The notes under the pieces: model-generated
What the model saw: the letters and a program-made list of their open reading frames with translations, nothing else
Told to the model about the DNA's origin: nothing
Databases searched by the model: none
Position numbers and translations under genes: made by a program
In this document: positions 42,960 through 54,216 of the stretch, one piece after another
Position numbering within the stretch: the stretch's first letter is position 1
How the letters are laid out: every line of letters begins with the position of its first letter
Assembly (NCBI GenBank): GCA_963576565.1
Contig: OY755042.1
Coordinates: 16,839,272 to 16,903,271 of the forward strand
Source of the DNA: Aspidapion aeneum
Taxonomy: Eukaryota; Arthropoda; Insecta; Coleoptera; Brentidae
Direction of reading: 5' to 3'
Length of the DNA stretch: 64,000 bases

Positions 42960-43640
42960 AATAACACTGCGCCTTAATAGTCAAATGCCTGAAAAATACT
43001 AATTTGTCATAAATAACTAAAAAAATTAGGATCCAAAAAAAAGCAAAGTCCGACAAAAAACTTTACACTGTTTTTTGTTTTTGCACAGAGGTACTTCTAA
43101 TGTTTTCTAATCCTTTTAAACAGTTTGTGGTGCAGTGATGAACTCTAATAAATAATTAAGGTAACGTATGTATAGTATTTTTTTTTAAATAGTACGTTTT
43201 TTTGTTCCTTATGGCGCAATTTGAAAAGACAGTTCAAAAATAAATAAAATAAAAAAATCAAATTGAGATATACTCGTATTTCTTATATGGTCGTATATGG
43301 TGGTTGAAGAATTATGAAAATAATTATCATAGTTTCTACTAAAGTATTAATCTAAGGGGTATTTAGTTTTAGACCCTAATGGCCGAATACATGAAACATA
43401 CTAATCATAAAAAACTTTAGAAAAAAAATTTAAACCATGAAAAAGATAAGCGAAGTCCGATAAAAATATTTATAGCTTTTTTGTTTTTGAACAGACGTAC
43501 GTTTACTGTCTTGCCATTTCACATCAATAAATCTTTTTAAACAGTTTGTGGTGCAATGGTGAAGTCTAATAATTAGGGTAACGTATGCACAGTCAGTTTT
43601 TTATAAAGTACGTCTTTGTGTTCTATATAGCGCAATTAAA
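42960..43640 (+). repeat. Diverged direct duplication, ~410-bp offset
   Basis: AAGTCCGA, TTTTTAAACAGTTTGTGGTG-like and GTAACGTATG words occur in the same order near 43048-43170 and 43455-43590. Overall similarity is clear but imperfect. To the right, TTAATGAAACACCCTGTATA (about 43916-43935) looks like the end of a mariner-type element. Confidence 0.6.
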
Positions 43641-43999
43641 TAAACTCTTACCTTTTTTTACCTATTAGAAACACTAGATCAGAGTTACTTCCCCCTCACC
43701 CTAATTTCAATACAGACAGAGAGACAGATAGATAAACAAATACAAAAACAAAATTTACAACAAAATCGTTTCTTTAGGTTGAAATAAATAAATACCACAT
43801 TTTTGTGTGTTTTTCTATTTTAATCGTCTTGGTCAGCGAGAAGAATGCTACTAGTTTGCTAATTTAACCAATCTAGTAAATCCAATAACAAAAAATTTAG
43901 CAATGGTGCAGACTTAATGAAACACCCTGTATAAAGGTTTAATATTTATTTTTACTTAATAATAAAAAGCAATAGGTTTAGGTAACAAATTTCATTTTT

Positions 44000-44103
44000 T
44001 TAATAATAATATTTACGTTTAATTTCTCGTGGAATGGCTTGGATTTCTCTTCGGATGGCTTCGTTCAACCCTGGTAATGTACGTGGTTTTTCAACGTTAA
44101 CAC
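44000..44103 (-). pseudogene. Possible mariner/Tc-like transposase C-terminus
   Basis: A minus-strand frame reads PRTLPGLNEAIRREIQAIP and ends shortly after at a stop. The pattern P.TL..L..AIR.EI..IP.. is common near the C-terminus of insect mariner-like DDE transposases. Upstream the frame is lost in a GC-rich run at 44104-44120. Only about 33 codons, so tentative. Confidence 0.4.
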
Positions 44104-44185
44104 GCGGGGGTGGGGGGGGGTCAAGCAACATATTTAAAATGAGAGATTACTTTTCCAGATCCCTCGATCTAACGATCTCGGACTT

Positions 44186-44650
44186 TTAGCTCACACGTAT
44201 ACTATAAATATAGTATTGTGGCTGTGGTGATCTTGACTGTAATGACTAACGCAGATAACTAAAAAACTGCTTGCCCGATTTTTATATAATTTGGCACTTA
44301 GGTTGGGTTTTGGCTCTAGTGAAGCGATTTTAATGTAATTTGGTGCCTAAGTTGGGTTTTGGGTCTAGATGGTCCCATTTAAAAATGAAATAAAATCCAA
44401 CATAAGCCGAAAAAAAAGGGTGGGGTCGATTTAAAAAAATAGATTTCTGGTAAAAAAAATATAACTTGTGTGGTACTATATTAAGAGTACCTGACCATGA
44501 ACATCAAAAAATACATCAAAGTTGTTTTGTTCAGTGGTGTTACACTGTGTTGCGGTTAGGGGGTTATTTTCGAGGACCAAAATATAGGTAAAAATTACAT
44601 TTGACAGTAATCGTGTTAGCTTAGGTGTCCATAAATTGGCATAGTATTTT
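44186..44650 (+). mobile_element. DINE/Helentron-like element, copy 5 (degraded, core lost)
   Basis: TTAGCTCACACGTATACTAT at the left, a TGACTAACGCAGATAACTAA block, GGTCCCATTTAAAAATGAA, and TTGGCATAGTATTTT at the right match the family. The (CTGT)n core is gone, a block around TTTGGNNCNTAGGTTGGGTT is duplicated, and only one GGGTGG unit remains. Confidence 0.6.
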
Positions 44651-44989
44651 CTTTGTGGTTTCTTGAGATCACATGCTTACGTTGGAAAACCATTGTTGTG
44701 TAGAACGCATTGTTTACAAAAAAATTGGTCCAAAATTTAAAAAAAAATTTGGCTTTTTGAAAACTATGCGATTTCCGGTAAACACCCTGAATATTAAATT
44801 ACGCATGGTATATAATCGTTTAAGTTATGTGCGCTTACAAAAGACTTTTACATTATTTATCCCTATAAACAAAGTACCTTTTTATATCATTAACTTTTCG
44901 TTTAATTCTTGACCGTTTATTTAGAGCTTAGGGCATAAAACTTCCAAAAAGCCATTAAGTCTACCATAAGTCTACCCAAATAATAAAAA
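44651..44989. other. No recognisable gene
   Basis: A 79-codon plus-strand frame (44673-44912) has no family motif. AT-rich. Confidence 0.45.
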
Positions 44990-45212
44990 GCGAAATATAA
45001 TTAAAGCCTGGCGATGAAGTCAAACTGAAGGACAAAAGCGTAGTTATAAGAGGGCTAAAAGGGACTAAGCCCCACGTGGTTTTTACATACTTAGATAAGA
45101 CCAATAAGGAGAATTCGCAAGAAAGTTTACAAGATTTGAAAGTAGGTGATAATCTTTATCAATTGACCATATATATTAGAGCGTGTTTTCTTTGTTTAAA
45201 ATGAAATCATTA
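44990..45212 (+). other. Coding-like open frame without start, unknown
   Basis: A frame reads LKPGDEVKLKDKSVVIRGL, continuing KPHVVFTYLDKTNKENSQES, and closes at TGA 45210-45212. The mixed, charged composition is unlike random AT-rich frames here. It could be a retroelement piece (KPGD.V is common in integrase tails) but I cannot place it. Confidence 0.3.
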
Positions 45213-45487
45213 AAAATTGTCGCCAGTGTCAGATCTTGTAAGATTAGAACCGCAACTAAGAATAAAAATCGAAAGAAAACTTTTGGAAAATTTGCCTAGG
45301 TATTGCGCAATTATTTTCTTTTAGTTGCTAATAAATCTTTTTGCGCAATGAATAACATAAAAATAATGTAATGTAAAAATCTATTTTAGGGCCCCTTGTG
45401 TTAAAACTGATGTTCATTTTGGAATAATTGTTAACTGTTAATGTGGTTATTGTCAAAATATTTAGACATAATTTTTTTTCAGATAAC

Positions 45488-46545
45488 GCCGAAAATGTGG
45501 GTTTATTCTACATAGAAGCCTTTAAACCTTTCACAGAAAAGGATATTGACTTTAAATTTTAAAACTTCGATGGATGGTACCCCTAAAGACTGCCCTAAAA
45601 AGGGTGTGTTCTAAAACTGTTCACAAGATTATAGAAAAAGTGAATTTGCAGCAAAACGATGCATCCTAGCGAAAAACGTTAAGAATAAATAAATTTCTGC
45701 TTCTTCTAATTATTGTCATATTTACAATTTTTAAGAAAAAAATCGATTTTGGAGCGAACACATGGATTTTTTACAAAATTGTATATTTTAGCTGGCTTGT
45801 ATCGTTTTTCGATAGGATGCATCGTTTCGCTGCAAATTTACATTTTCTATAATGTTGTGAACAGTTTTAGAAACCACCCTCTTTAAGGCAGTATTTAGGG
45901 GTACCATCCATCCAACTTTAAAAACATAAAGTCAATATTTTCTTTGTGAAAGGTTTAAAGCCTTATATATATAAAAAAAAAATGTAAATAATATTTTAGC
46001 TACAAGAACATAAGCATGGGTATTATTTTAATTATTTTGCGAGCGGAAATACTAATTATCTTGGTATATCTTAAAAACTACTTGACTAATCGAAAAATGT
46101 GTAATAACAAAATTTGTTTGCCTTTAAAAAGTGAGTAAAACTTCATCATCAACATCAAAAAATTAAAATCGGACTACTGAGTGGGGAGATACGCTTAAAG
46201 AAAAAATCTATCAATTCGGCGGCCATTTTCAAAGATGCCGGTTAAATGACCATGAGTTCGACCACGCGAAAAAACTTTTTTATACTCCTATATGTGCTTA
46301 ACAAAGCTCCGCAGTCAAACTGTGCGCACATATTAGGTCACAAGTGACAGGAGTCAGCGTCGAGACTAACTAGAAAAAAGGCAAAAAATTGATAACATTT
46401 CGAGGAGAGGATCAGCTAGGATTTATATGAATATGGCTGCTCTAAAATCAGGAAAGAGTCCATATTCAAAATGTGCAATTAGTTTTTGGAACCATGTTTA
46501 TGTAACCTATACTTTATTCAGGCACACTGTGAAAAGGTTAAACAA
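45488..46545. mobile_element. Foldback element, copy 2
   Basis: Contains the same inverted arms as 1950-3378: TTGCAGCAAAACGATGCATC near 45643 faces GATGCATCGTTTCGCTGCAA near 45818. The right arm is complete and ends ATACTTTATTCAGGCACACT with GTG, which is the complement of the start of copy 1. The left arm is truncated at about 45488. The two copies together define the full arm. Confidence 0.75.
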
Positions 46546-47235
46546 GTGAAAATCCTCTCAAAGCAGTAATAAGAATGTATTTAGTAATAATTTTACAGTG
46601 TTACAAAACTTGTTTATTATAAATAGATTAGAGGCACCCCTTAAAATCGACGAGCTAGTTTCGCCCCTGCTAAAGGGTAATTTTTATTTAGCTAATTATT
46701 TTTTAGCGGATTTTCGGTAGAATTTAGATTAGAGATCAGGATAAAAATGCCGCCTCAACGAGTCTAACAGAATTTTAATAAATATAATGAAATTTTAATA
46801 ATTACGGTAATGAAACGTTGCGTTTCTTGGACGGTTTTACGATAAAATCAGCCTAATTAGTTTCAAAAGTAATTATAAATATATTTGGGAATTAATTCCG
46901 GTAGCCCCCAAAGTGAAATAGGTAGGCTTTTTATTTTTTTTCGTAATCGCCAATGGGAAGCAATTACAATTATTTTAATTAAGATTTAAAATAAAATTGG
47001 AAATTAAATTATACTGCTTATTCATAAATTCCTAAAGTCGTGTTTGTTTTTAATTTCTAAATCCTAAAAAAGTGCTATTTTGGGACTGATAAAAGCAATA
47101 GTAATTGATACCATGAAGCCATATTTTTTAAAATTCTTCATTGCTGAAAGTGTTTTTCTCATCATATCAAAATACGTTTTTTGTATTGTGTACTTAAAAT
47201 TTTACCTATACCATATCAAATTGTATATTTCCTAA
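46546..47235. other. No recognisable gene
   Basis: AT-rich. A short GTGTGGAAAGTGTCACTTTT palindrome near 47239-47259 belongs to the GTGCGGAAAG family. Confidence 0.45.
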
Positions 47236-47411
47236 CAAGTGTGGAAAGTGTCACTTTTCCAATTGAGTGCAATTTTTTGTAAGAGTTATGAACAATATTT
47301 TTTCTTCGAGCCTGCGGAAAACAAAAAAAATAAGAATATAATAATAAAAATAAAATAATAAGAATATGTTTATTAAATTATTGGTTTTTATAATAAGTAA
47401 CAAATCCTTAA

Positions 47412-47540
47412 TTATTGTTTATTATAAATGTTGATGGTAAAATTACAATTTGAAGCATTTTGAAGATTGATAGCTGACGCCAATAACTTCTGGGTTGTTA
47501 TTTCAGGTTCCAAGGGCAGGTCCTCGGGCAGGTGGTTTTC
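47412..47540 (-). pseudogene. Possible C-terminus of a tyrosine-recombinase-like transposon protein
   Basis: A minus-strand frame reads LPEDLPLEPEITTQKLLASA and ends NLQNASNCNFTINIYNKQ at a stop (47412-47414), close to an AATAAA-like signal. A terminal N.(S/T)NCNFTINIYN motif is what I remember from the insect phage-integrase-like family also suspected at 6444 and 42747. Upstream on this strand the frame enters an inverted repeat at 47541, so the catalytic part is absent. Tentative. Confidence 0.4.
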
Positions 47541-47900
47541 ATTATTTTTTATACGACTGTCTTGTAAAAGGGGGTCTTGCGCACGGAGAACACGATCTGA
47601 AAATGGCATTTTGCGCACGCTGTGTGCAAAACGTTTTGCACACGCTTATCTCATTTTTGCGCACGCCTATGTCATTTCTGCATACGGGTCTCCCGTCATT
47701 GTGATTTTTGTTGTTGTCACCCATCAATATAAGTTGGCTTAGTTCCGTAGCAACCGTCACTGCTCGTATGTTTTGTTGATTAGATACGTCAAAAATTTGT
47801 TGAATTTTTAAAGTTTTGTTGTAAAAATGTCGGAAATAAAAACAAGTTAAATTAAAATTTGATTTTCCTTTCTTTATTAGCAGTCGTATAAAAAATATTG
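47541..47900. repeat. Inverted-repeat element with GCGCACGC words
   Basis: ATTATTTTTTATACGACTG at 47541 and its complement CAGTCGTATAAAAAATATT near 47880 bound a 360-bp segment. Inside are GTGTGCAAAACGTTTTGCAC (a perfect palindrome near 47621) and several TTGCGCACGC words. A second open frame crossing it on the minus strand is not supported. Confidence 0.55.
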
Positions 47901-47910
47901 TAAAAAACTC

Positions 47911-48010
47911 GTTTGAAAACCTCTTTGCACACTCCCTCGACTTGTAGACCTCGCCTTCGGCTCGGTCTACCAAACTGTCTCGATCGTGTGCAAAGAGTCA
48001 TTTTCAAACC
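47911..48010. repeat. 100-bp nested palindrome
   Basis: The outer arms GTTTGAAAACCTCTTTGCAC and GTGCAAAGAGTCATTTTCAA with ACC are complementary with a few mismatches. Inner arms GTAGACC and GGTCTAC surround TCGCCTTCGGCTC. The plan (outer TIR, CpG-rich inner palindrome) is that of the units at 5606-7046, with different sequence. Confidence 0.65.
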
Positions 48011-48658
48011 TTGTTGTTTAAATAATTATTTAACATCGATTTCAACTACAGTGACACCGCTATAATGGTTAGATAATAATATGTAAGAGCGTGTGTTAAG
48101 GTGGCATAATTTTTATCCAAAGACATTTACCTACCTAACATTATCAGATTTATAGTCATAATTATTATTAAAACAACGAAGGGCATCAAATTTAATCAAC
48201 TAGACCGGAAGTAAAGCGAATATAGGCAAAAGTAAGGGGATCTGTTTTAGACATAAAGTGTACTGACCAAAAGGTAAAGCAAGTTAGTTTGAAGTTTTGA
48301 GAGGCAGTATAGACCGACTACTGGGCAGTAGTGCGGTCAGTTCAAGAGGAATATTTACCTGCAAACTTTCCTTGGATATATAATTACGTAATATTAAGCA
48401 AACTGGCTAATGTTTCAGGCAGAAACTACAGGTTCTGGCCGCGGAAACTCAAATCCGCCCACAGCTATAGTTAGTTGTTTCTTCCTAGTAAAAGCAACAT
48501 TTATTTAAATAAAGTTTTTGAGTATAAGTTTGTTTAAATTGCTTTTATTTTGAGAAATCTTAAGCAAGCTTCAGTGGCGTAAAGTTGTAATAAAAGCAGG
48601 CTAGGCCAAAATTGGCATTGTTTTGGCACTTACACAATTTTACTGTACATACATACTA
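48011..48658. other. No recognisable feature
   Basis: AT-rich with a GC-richer patch near 48430-48470; no motif, repeat or credible open frame seen. Confidence 0.45.
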
Positions 48659-49273
48659 TAGTTGATGTTCTATTAAAGTGACACCGCGTCATCAAAACCT
48701 TGATGGCGGGAAGGGAGTAGAGGGGTACATACAGTGGCACGCACTTCCTTTCATTTTTTTATTGATATTGATTCCCAAAATGAGGCATTGCACTAATTAG
48801 TCAATAGCTTACTATTTTACTTGCTTTTTATTGATGTCTTCTTCTAAACGATTTTATTAGAAAGGAACATATATACTCTTATCTGGTTGTTACGAACATA
48901 TTATTGATTTAGCCGGGCTTTGACATTTTCTATTCGTTGTTGGTTGTTGTTTTGACTGTTTGTGTCAAACAAATTATGACAGAGCTTTTTACAAAACAAA
49001 TTACCGTTTTTGCAACTAAATCAATATTTGCGCACATTTGAATATATTTTGGATCCTCTTTTATGTTTCGGATCTTTATTTATTAGGTAAGTACCTATTT
49101 GATCTCTCCTTAAAAAGGTCTTAACGTTTTATCCTTCGAACATTAAGCCCCGAGCGGCACACTGCATGTACAAAGTGAAACACTAATTTTTTAAGACTTC
49201 TTTCTTAGATTTTGCCGCAGAATTTGGTTTACCATAGCTATGACGCGGTGCCACTTTAATACAACATCAACTA
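48659..49273. mobile_element. TIR element with TA target duplication
   Basis: It starts TAGTTGATGTTCTATTAAAG with TGACACCGCGTCAT and ends in the complement (GCGGTGCCACTTTAATACAA with CATCAACTA). The TIR is about 37 bp with two mismatches. TA flanks both ends (48657-48658 and 49274-49275), as for Tc1/mariner-type elements. The 615-bp body has no coding capacity. Confidence 0.75.
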
Positions 49274-49407
49274 TAGACAACATGTTAAAAAATTCTGAGA
49301 AAAACTCTATTTTTAAATATTAAAATAAAATGAGAACATAAAATATTAACGCCCTTCAAAAATTTAACAAATTTTTAGAGCTATTATGAAATCGAGATGA
49401 TTTTGAC

Positions 49408-49860
49408 CAAAATATCCTCAGTACCTCAAAACAAAAGTGTGTGTAAAAATGTATCCTTCCTGTATTCACCTATGGATCTCAGACCTAGACACTTCCAAAA
49501 TCAAACATGGCTAGGGTAACAAAAGCCCAAAAATCAATTAAAAAAATGTTACATGTAAAGCTAACAAATAGAAAAAGGAATAAATGGATAAGAAATAAAA
49601 CAAAAGTAAGGGATGTCAGAGGAGAAGGAGCAAAATTAAAAAGGAAATTTTCCGGTCATAATATTAGACACAAATACGATCGATGGAATAAATCTGTTAT
49701 AAACTGGAGAATTTAGGAAAATAAAGAAAGTAGGGGAAGACCCCAAACGAGATGAGCGGACGATTTGACAAACCATGCAAGAACTAGATGCATGAACACG
49801 GCGACAGAGAAGAGTGGAAGATATTGGGGGAGGCCTTGGGGAGGCCAAGGTCTAAATATG
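49408..49860 (+). pseudogene. LINE 4 C-terminal fragment (same family as LINE 3)
   Basis: Frames give KYPQYLKTKVC, a TYGSQT segment, and from 49507 KMLHVKLTNRKRNKWI with NKTKVRDVRGEGAKLKRKFS and GHNIRHKYDRWNKSVINWR. After a stop, ESRGRPQTR follows. This is the R.KT.V.DV..  AK.K...AGH..R..D.RW tail of insect endonuclease/RT LINEs, and it matches 27310-28215 closely. The RT core is not present. Confidence 0.75.
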
Positions 49861-49896
49861 GATCGAGGAAATCTAAATATATAGATAGATAGGTAG

Positions 49897-49975
49897 ATTT
49901 TCAAGGCTGATATAGGGTGAAGGTTACTTGGAGTGTGCTAGGAAGGTATCAGATCCCTCATGGATCCATTTGTTT
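49897..49975 (+). repeat. Repeat R3, copy d (3' end only)
   Basis: TTTTCAAGGCTGATATAGGG through GCTAGGAAGGTATCAGATCC to ATGGATCCATTTG matches the R3 3' end. It abuts the LINE 4 tail. Confidence 0.7.
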
Positions 49976-50718
49976 TAAATAGTGGCAATCGAGTTGTTTT
50001 AAATAATATGATCTTTGATAAGGAACATACCCCCCTCCCCTCATTGCTCCTGTACCTCGATATTTTACTGTTACAATTAACGATCTACAAATTTATTAGC
50101 TCAGGTTTATTGGTTACTCTCATTTTCCTCTAACCGAAAATCATGTGTTCATTTTTTGTCATTTAAAATTGATCTCGCTAAATGTGTTTCTCATAACGGT
50201 CATGTCAATAAAAGCCAAAAATAAATTTATTGGTAATCTGTGTTAGATTCGGGTTTCGGTAAACGAGAAATAAACAAAAGTGACCATCCCGCACCCGCGA
50301 AAATTGTTATGAATGAAAACAAATCTATTTTGTAGCGTAAATTCGAAAGTGCATTATTCTGTCCGAGAGTAATATGTTAAACATTACACGCGCTATTAGT
50401 GGCGCTGTTTAATCGCTGATAAATATTATATCAAACAAATCATAAATAATAATGAGGTGCTCGTTATTATCGCCTTTGAGAGGGATTTCCGAACGCGCGT
50501 TTGCCGCACCATCCGCAGACCAATCGGAAACGATAGTGACCAACGCAGAAATGTTAAATACACCAATAAATCCTGATACAATATCATCCGGTGTCATAGT
50601 TTTGGTATCTGTCCTGGTCCAAATATTAAAAATTAATCTTGAAAGGCATCCCAAGGGTAAATATCAATATTTAAAATGTATGGTTCTGAACAGAAAACAA
50701 AAGAGATGAGACGACTAC
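49976..50718. other. No recognisable gene; apparently non-repetitive
   Basis: Less AT-rich than average at 50450-50530, with several CpG. Overlapping 81- and 85-codon frames on opposite strands have no motif. No match to any other part of the window was noticed. Confidence 0.4.
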
Positions 50719-50770
50719 GGGGTCGTTTCATATGAAATCAACCAGGGGTTTGGCAGACACCCTCTCCGAT

Positions 50771-51914
50771 AGCCAAGTTTAGAAAAATATTTCCAAACTA
50801 GTAAGAACCTTTCATTTTGAAATTTGCATTGGAGAACTTGGCTTTACTTTTATCTCAATTCTTTTTACGGAATGCCATTTTCGCGTACTTGGCTTTTTTT
50901 TACATGAAATGTTTTTGTTATGATTTCACTTCTTTTTTAAAGGAATTGGATAATACTTAATTTTTAAAGTAGTAAAATATGCGGAATATTGTTCAAAACT
51001 TTTGCAATGCCTTACTTAAATTTTTTAGGTTTTTTAATTTTTTTCCATGGTTTTATCGTAGTTCCTATCAGCGTTCCAAAGCTCAGCTCTCTAGCGTTTC
51101 TGAAAGTGCACAATGACACTTTTACATAACTTTACATGTATAGGGGAGGGAAATAATTGTCGTGTTTTTGAATTTTGTCCTATAGTTTTATCATAGTTCC
51201 TATCAGTATTCCAATGCTCAGCTCTCTAGCGTTTCTGGAAGTGGGTAATGTTACTTTTACATAACTTTACATTTATAGGAGAGGAGAGTAAATGAATATA
51301 TTGGGCTTTTTAAATTTTTTCCCATGTTTTTATCATAATTTCTATCAGCATTCCAATGCTCAGGTCTCTAGCGTTTCTGGAAGTGAGCAATGTTAGTTTT
51401 ATATAAATTTATATTTATAGGAGAGGGAAGTAAATTAAAAAGTTGGTGTTTTTAAATTTTTTCCTATAGTTTTATCATAGTTCCTATCAGTCTGCCAAAG
51501 CTCAACTCTCTAGCCTTTCTGGAAGTGGGCAATGCTACTTTTACATAACTATAAATGTATAGGGGAGGGGAGTGAATTAAGATTTTGGGGTTTTTTGATT
51601 TTTTCCAGGGGTTTGGTCATAAGTTCTATGAGTCTGCCAAATTTCAGCTTTGTAGCATGTCTGGAAGTACAGTAGAATATTGATGATCTATACATGAGTG
51701 AGTAAGTGAGTGAGTGGCAATTTCGACGTTTTTTGAAATTTCGTAACTACTTTAGTACTTTATGGAATTCCATTGGAGGGGTTGTTAACTCCATGGAGAT
51801 CTACGACTGTGCAAAGTTTGAGATTCGTAGCTCATTCCGAAGTAGAGTTTTAGATAGGTCAAATATCGGCTGAAATGTTTCCAGAAAAGATGGTTACGGC
51901 GCGCGAACTTGGCG
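50771..51914 (+). repeat. Repeat R1, copy B
   Basis: The complete family architecture is present: outer left block (AGTAAGAACCTTTCATTTTG), ACGGAATGCCATTTTCGCGT, GTAGTAAAATATGCGGAATA, about four to five ~142-bp units with GCTCAGCTCTCTAGCGTTTC, and the right end to GGCGCGCGAACTTGGCG. It has fewer tandem units than copy A. Confidence 0.75.
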
Positions 51915-53071
51915 AGGCACTGCCGTGCCCTCAGATATAGGAAAAAATAATATTTTATAAGTAATAAATGCGCTTCTCAACAGTAAATTAAATATTTTTT
52001 CAATTATTTTTTTTCACAAACTTGGGTCGAATCTGACATTTCCTCCTTTGTGTAGGTCCGACCTGTAGCGGTAATGAGTTGAACTTTTCTTAAAATCAAT
52101 TTTCTTTCAATAACTATCTGATTTAGGTTTAGGGTAATAAAAAGAGGGGGCTGGTCCGTTTGGGTGTAAAGTACTCATTTTTATTTCATTTTTCTCATCA
52201 TTTTTGCTTATAATACAAGTCACCCAATAAAATAAAAAATTATTTTTCTAAGATTTAAAATGTTTAAAAGTTTCTGTTTTTTTAAATTTTTTAAAGTTTT
52301 AAACACGTACTTACAAACCAAACTAAATACACCAACGTTTACTTGTTGAGCTTAAATAAATTAAAAATAAGATACCCTAGCTGTGCTTCTTTTTATGCAG
52401 GATTTTTCCTGCATAAACCTGCATATTTCTAAGACTGGACCAATCAGAGAAAATGAGGTTCATATAAGGGCCTAGCTAAAACATAAACATGTAGGTTGTT
52501 TTTGTTTCTATTTCAAAAAGTAATTCACAGGAACGAAATAAGTTTTACAAGAACCAAGCGAAACCAAATAGCTCTAATAAAAAGTAAATTTTTGAAGGCA
52601 AAATCATGTGTAATAAAATCTTTATATATTTTTTTTATCTAAACCCATAATTTCTCCATCTTGAAACTTGTCAGTATCTCACTAAAATATTGACAAAAAA
52701 TACATATATATTAAAAAAATATATATATAAAATGGTGTTTTTGAAAAAAATTAAAAAATAAATTTTCTTTGGTTTTTTTAAAAATTATTTTTAAAATGTG
52801 TCATATTACATCATTTCAAATGTCTTTAAAATACCTTTTAAACAAGGTATCAGTCATATATTTCTTGTAAGTGGTTTTACAGATATTCCTATTTTTCTAT
52901 ACCTATGTAAGAGCAAAACTTGGTAATATTTAATTTTCAAAAAATAATTAAAAAAAAACTACTGGGCCAAAAATTTTCAAAACTTATATTTTTCATGTAC
53001 TTTATGAATAGAATAAGTGTACCAAAAATTATTAAAATCGTGAAGATGAAAATCCAAAGTCACTATTCTAT
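51915..53071. other. No recognisable gene
   Basis: AT-rich with long A and T runs. TTTTCCTGCATAAACCTGCA near 52403 is a small repeated word. No open frame is supported. Confidence 0.45.
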
Positions 53072-53164
53072 TGGTTGATTTCATTTGAAATGACCCTAAG
53101 GACTAAGTCTAGCTGAAAAATTAAACAATGAAGACAATTTTTGCTTGAAACCTACCCTCAGCAT

Positions 53165-53354
53165 CAGTGACGGATCCAGGGGGGGGCACTTGCCCCCCCA
53201 TAATAATAATAAATAAATAAATATTGTACTTTTTAGTTCTGACTAATTTAATAAAATGCTGCTTAAAAAAATATATACCGTTTTTTACCAACAGAGAATT
53301 TAACCTAAACCGAACCGAACCGAACCGAACCCCCCCCCCCTGGATCCGCCCTTG
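53165..53354. mobile_element. hAT-like MITE with 8-bp target duplication
   Basis: It starts CAGTGACGGATCCAGGGGGG and ends GGATCCGCCCTTG. Identical CTCAGCAT flanks it at 53157-53164 and 53355-53362. CAG ends and an 8-bp duplication fit hAT. The 190-bp interior is AT-rich, with GAACC repeats beside the right TIR; frames over it are not genes. Confidence 0.85.
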
Positions 53355-53737
53355 CTCAGCATTCAACAAACGACTACAAATTGTATCTAGGGGAAGTGTA
53401 TTTGAAATGGGATACTTAAGCTTTAAAAATTTATACGAAAAAAAGTTTTGATGTTATTAATTTAAAACATTATGCAGTTGATGAAATATTCTTTTCCGTT
53501 TGTTATAGTTTAAACACTTAAAAATTATTTTTTATTTTGAAAAATCTAGATCATTGTTTTGTGCAGGTACGGTAAGGTTAAAATATTTAAAAAAACTGGT
53601 TATATTAATAATTCCAATAATGCTTATTATAAAAAAAGACACAGAGACTTAACAAAAACAAGAAATCGCTTGTAAATAACCGGCATCTAAAAAAAAAGTA
53701 TTAGTTTTCATCAGTCAGTTAATTGAGGTAAAACGGG

Positions 53738-54216
53738 AACCCATTAGCACACTCCAAGTAAACTCCATGCTATATCAATCTAAAAAACAGTTTTTTGTAA
53801 ATATCTCCGAAAAGAAAGCTCCTACCAAGTTTTTGGTTCTAACACAAATTTTAGAAAAAAATGTGCGCTACTATATTCCGAAAACCGCATATTGATGCGA
53901 TGCTCCGTTAAAATGTTAGCATTTTTTAACCTTTTTAACTGTCATTAGCATGGATATCGACCAAAATCTAATCAGCTCGTTACAGTATTGAATACTATTT
54001 TACCTAAAAATGTCATGAAAATCGGTTTGGCGGTTTAGGAGCTATCGCGTTACGTACAGAGTTACATACACACACACACACACAGACAGACATCACGACG
54101 ATACTGATAGGGTAGGTCAAAATACACCCAAATAACAAATTTTCGGCATTATCTGAAAAAAAAATTCGTCGAAAACAATATCTTCTCTAGCAATTGCTGT
54201 GCGGGCTAGAAAGGTA
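53738..54216 (-). repeat. Repeat R3, copy e
   Basis: CCCATTAGCACACTCCAAGT, then AAAGCTCCTACCAAGTTTTT, ATTGATGCGATGCTCCGTTA, a (CA)n core at 54066-54082 followed by CAGACAGACATCACGACGAT, and finally TTGCTGTGCGGGCTAGAAAG give a nearly complete copy in reverse orientation. Confidence 0.75.

Larger units (their letters stand above)
50719..53096. mobile_element. Possible 2.4-kb element with self-complementary TIRs
   Basis: GGGTCGTTTCATATGAAATC with AACCAG (50720) is mirrored by TGGTTGATTTCATTTGAAAT with GACCC (53072-53096), a TIR of about 25 bp with one or two mismatches. The copy of R1 at 50771-51914 is contained near the left end. No coding frame or clear target duplication. The pairing could be chance plus the palindromic TTTCATATGAAA core, so confidence is moderate. 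Confidence 0.5.

Noticed and set aside
50409..50709. Overlapping 81- and 85-codon frames in CpG-containing sequence
   Set aside because: They overlap on opposite strands, have no recognised motif, and no supporting splice or repeat context.
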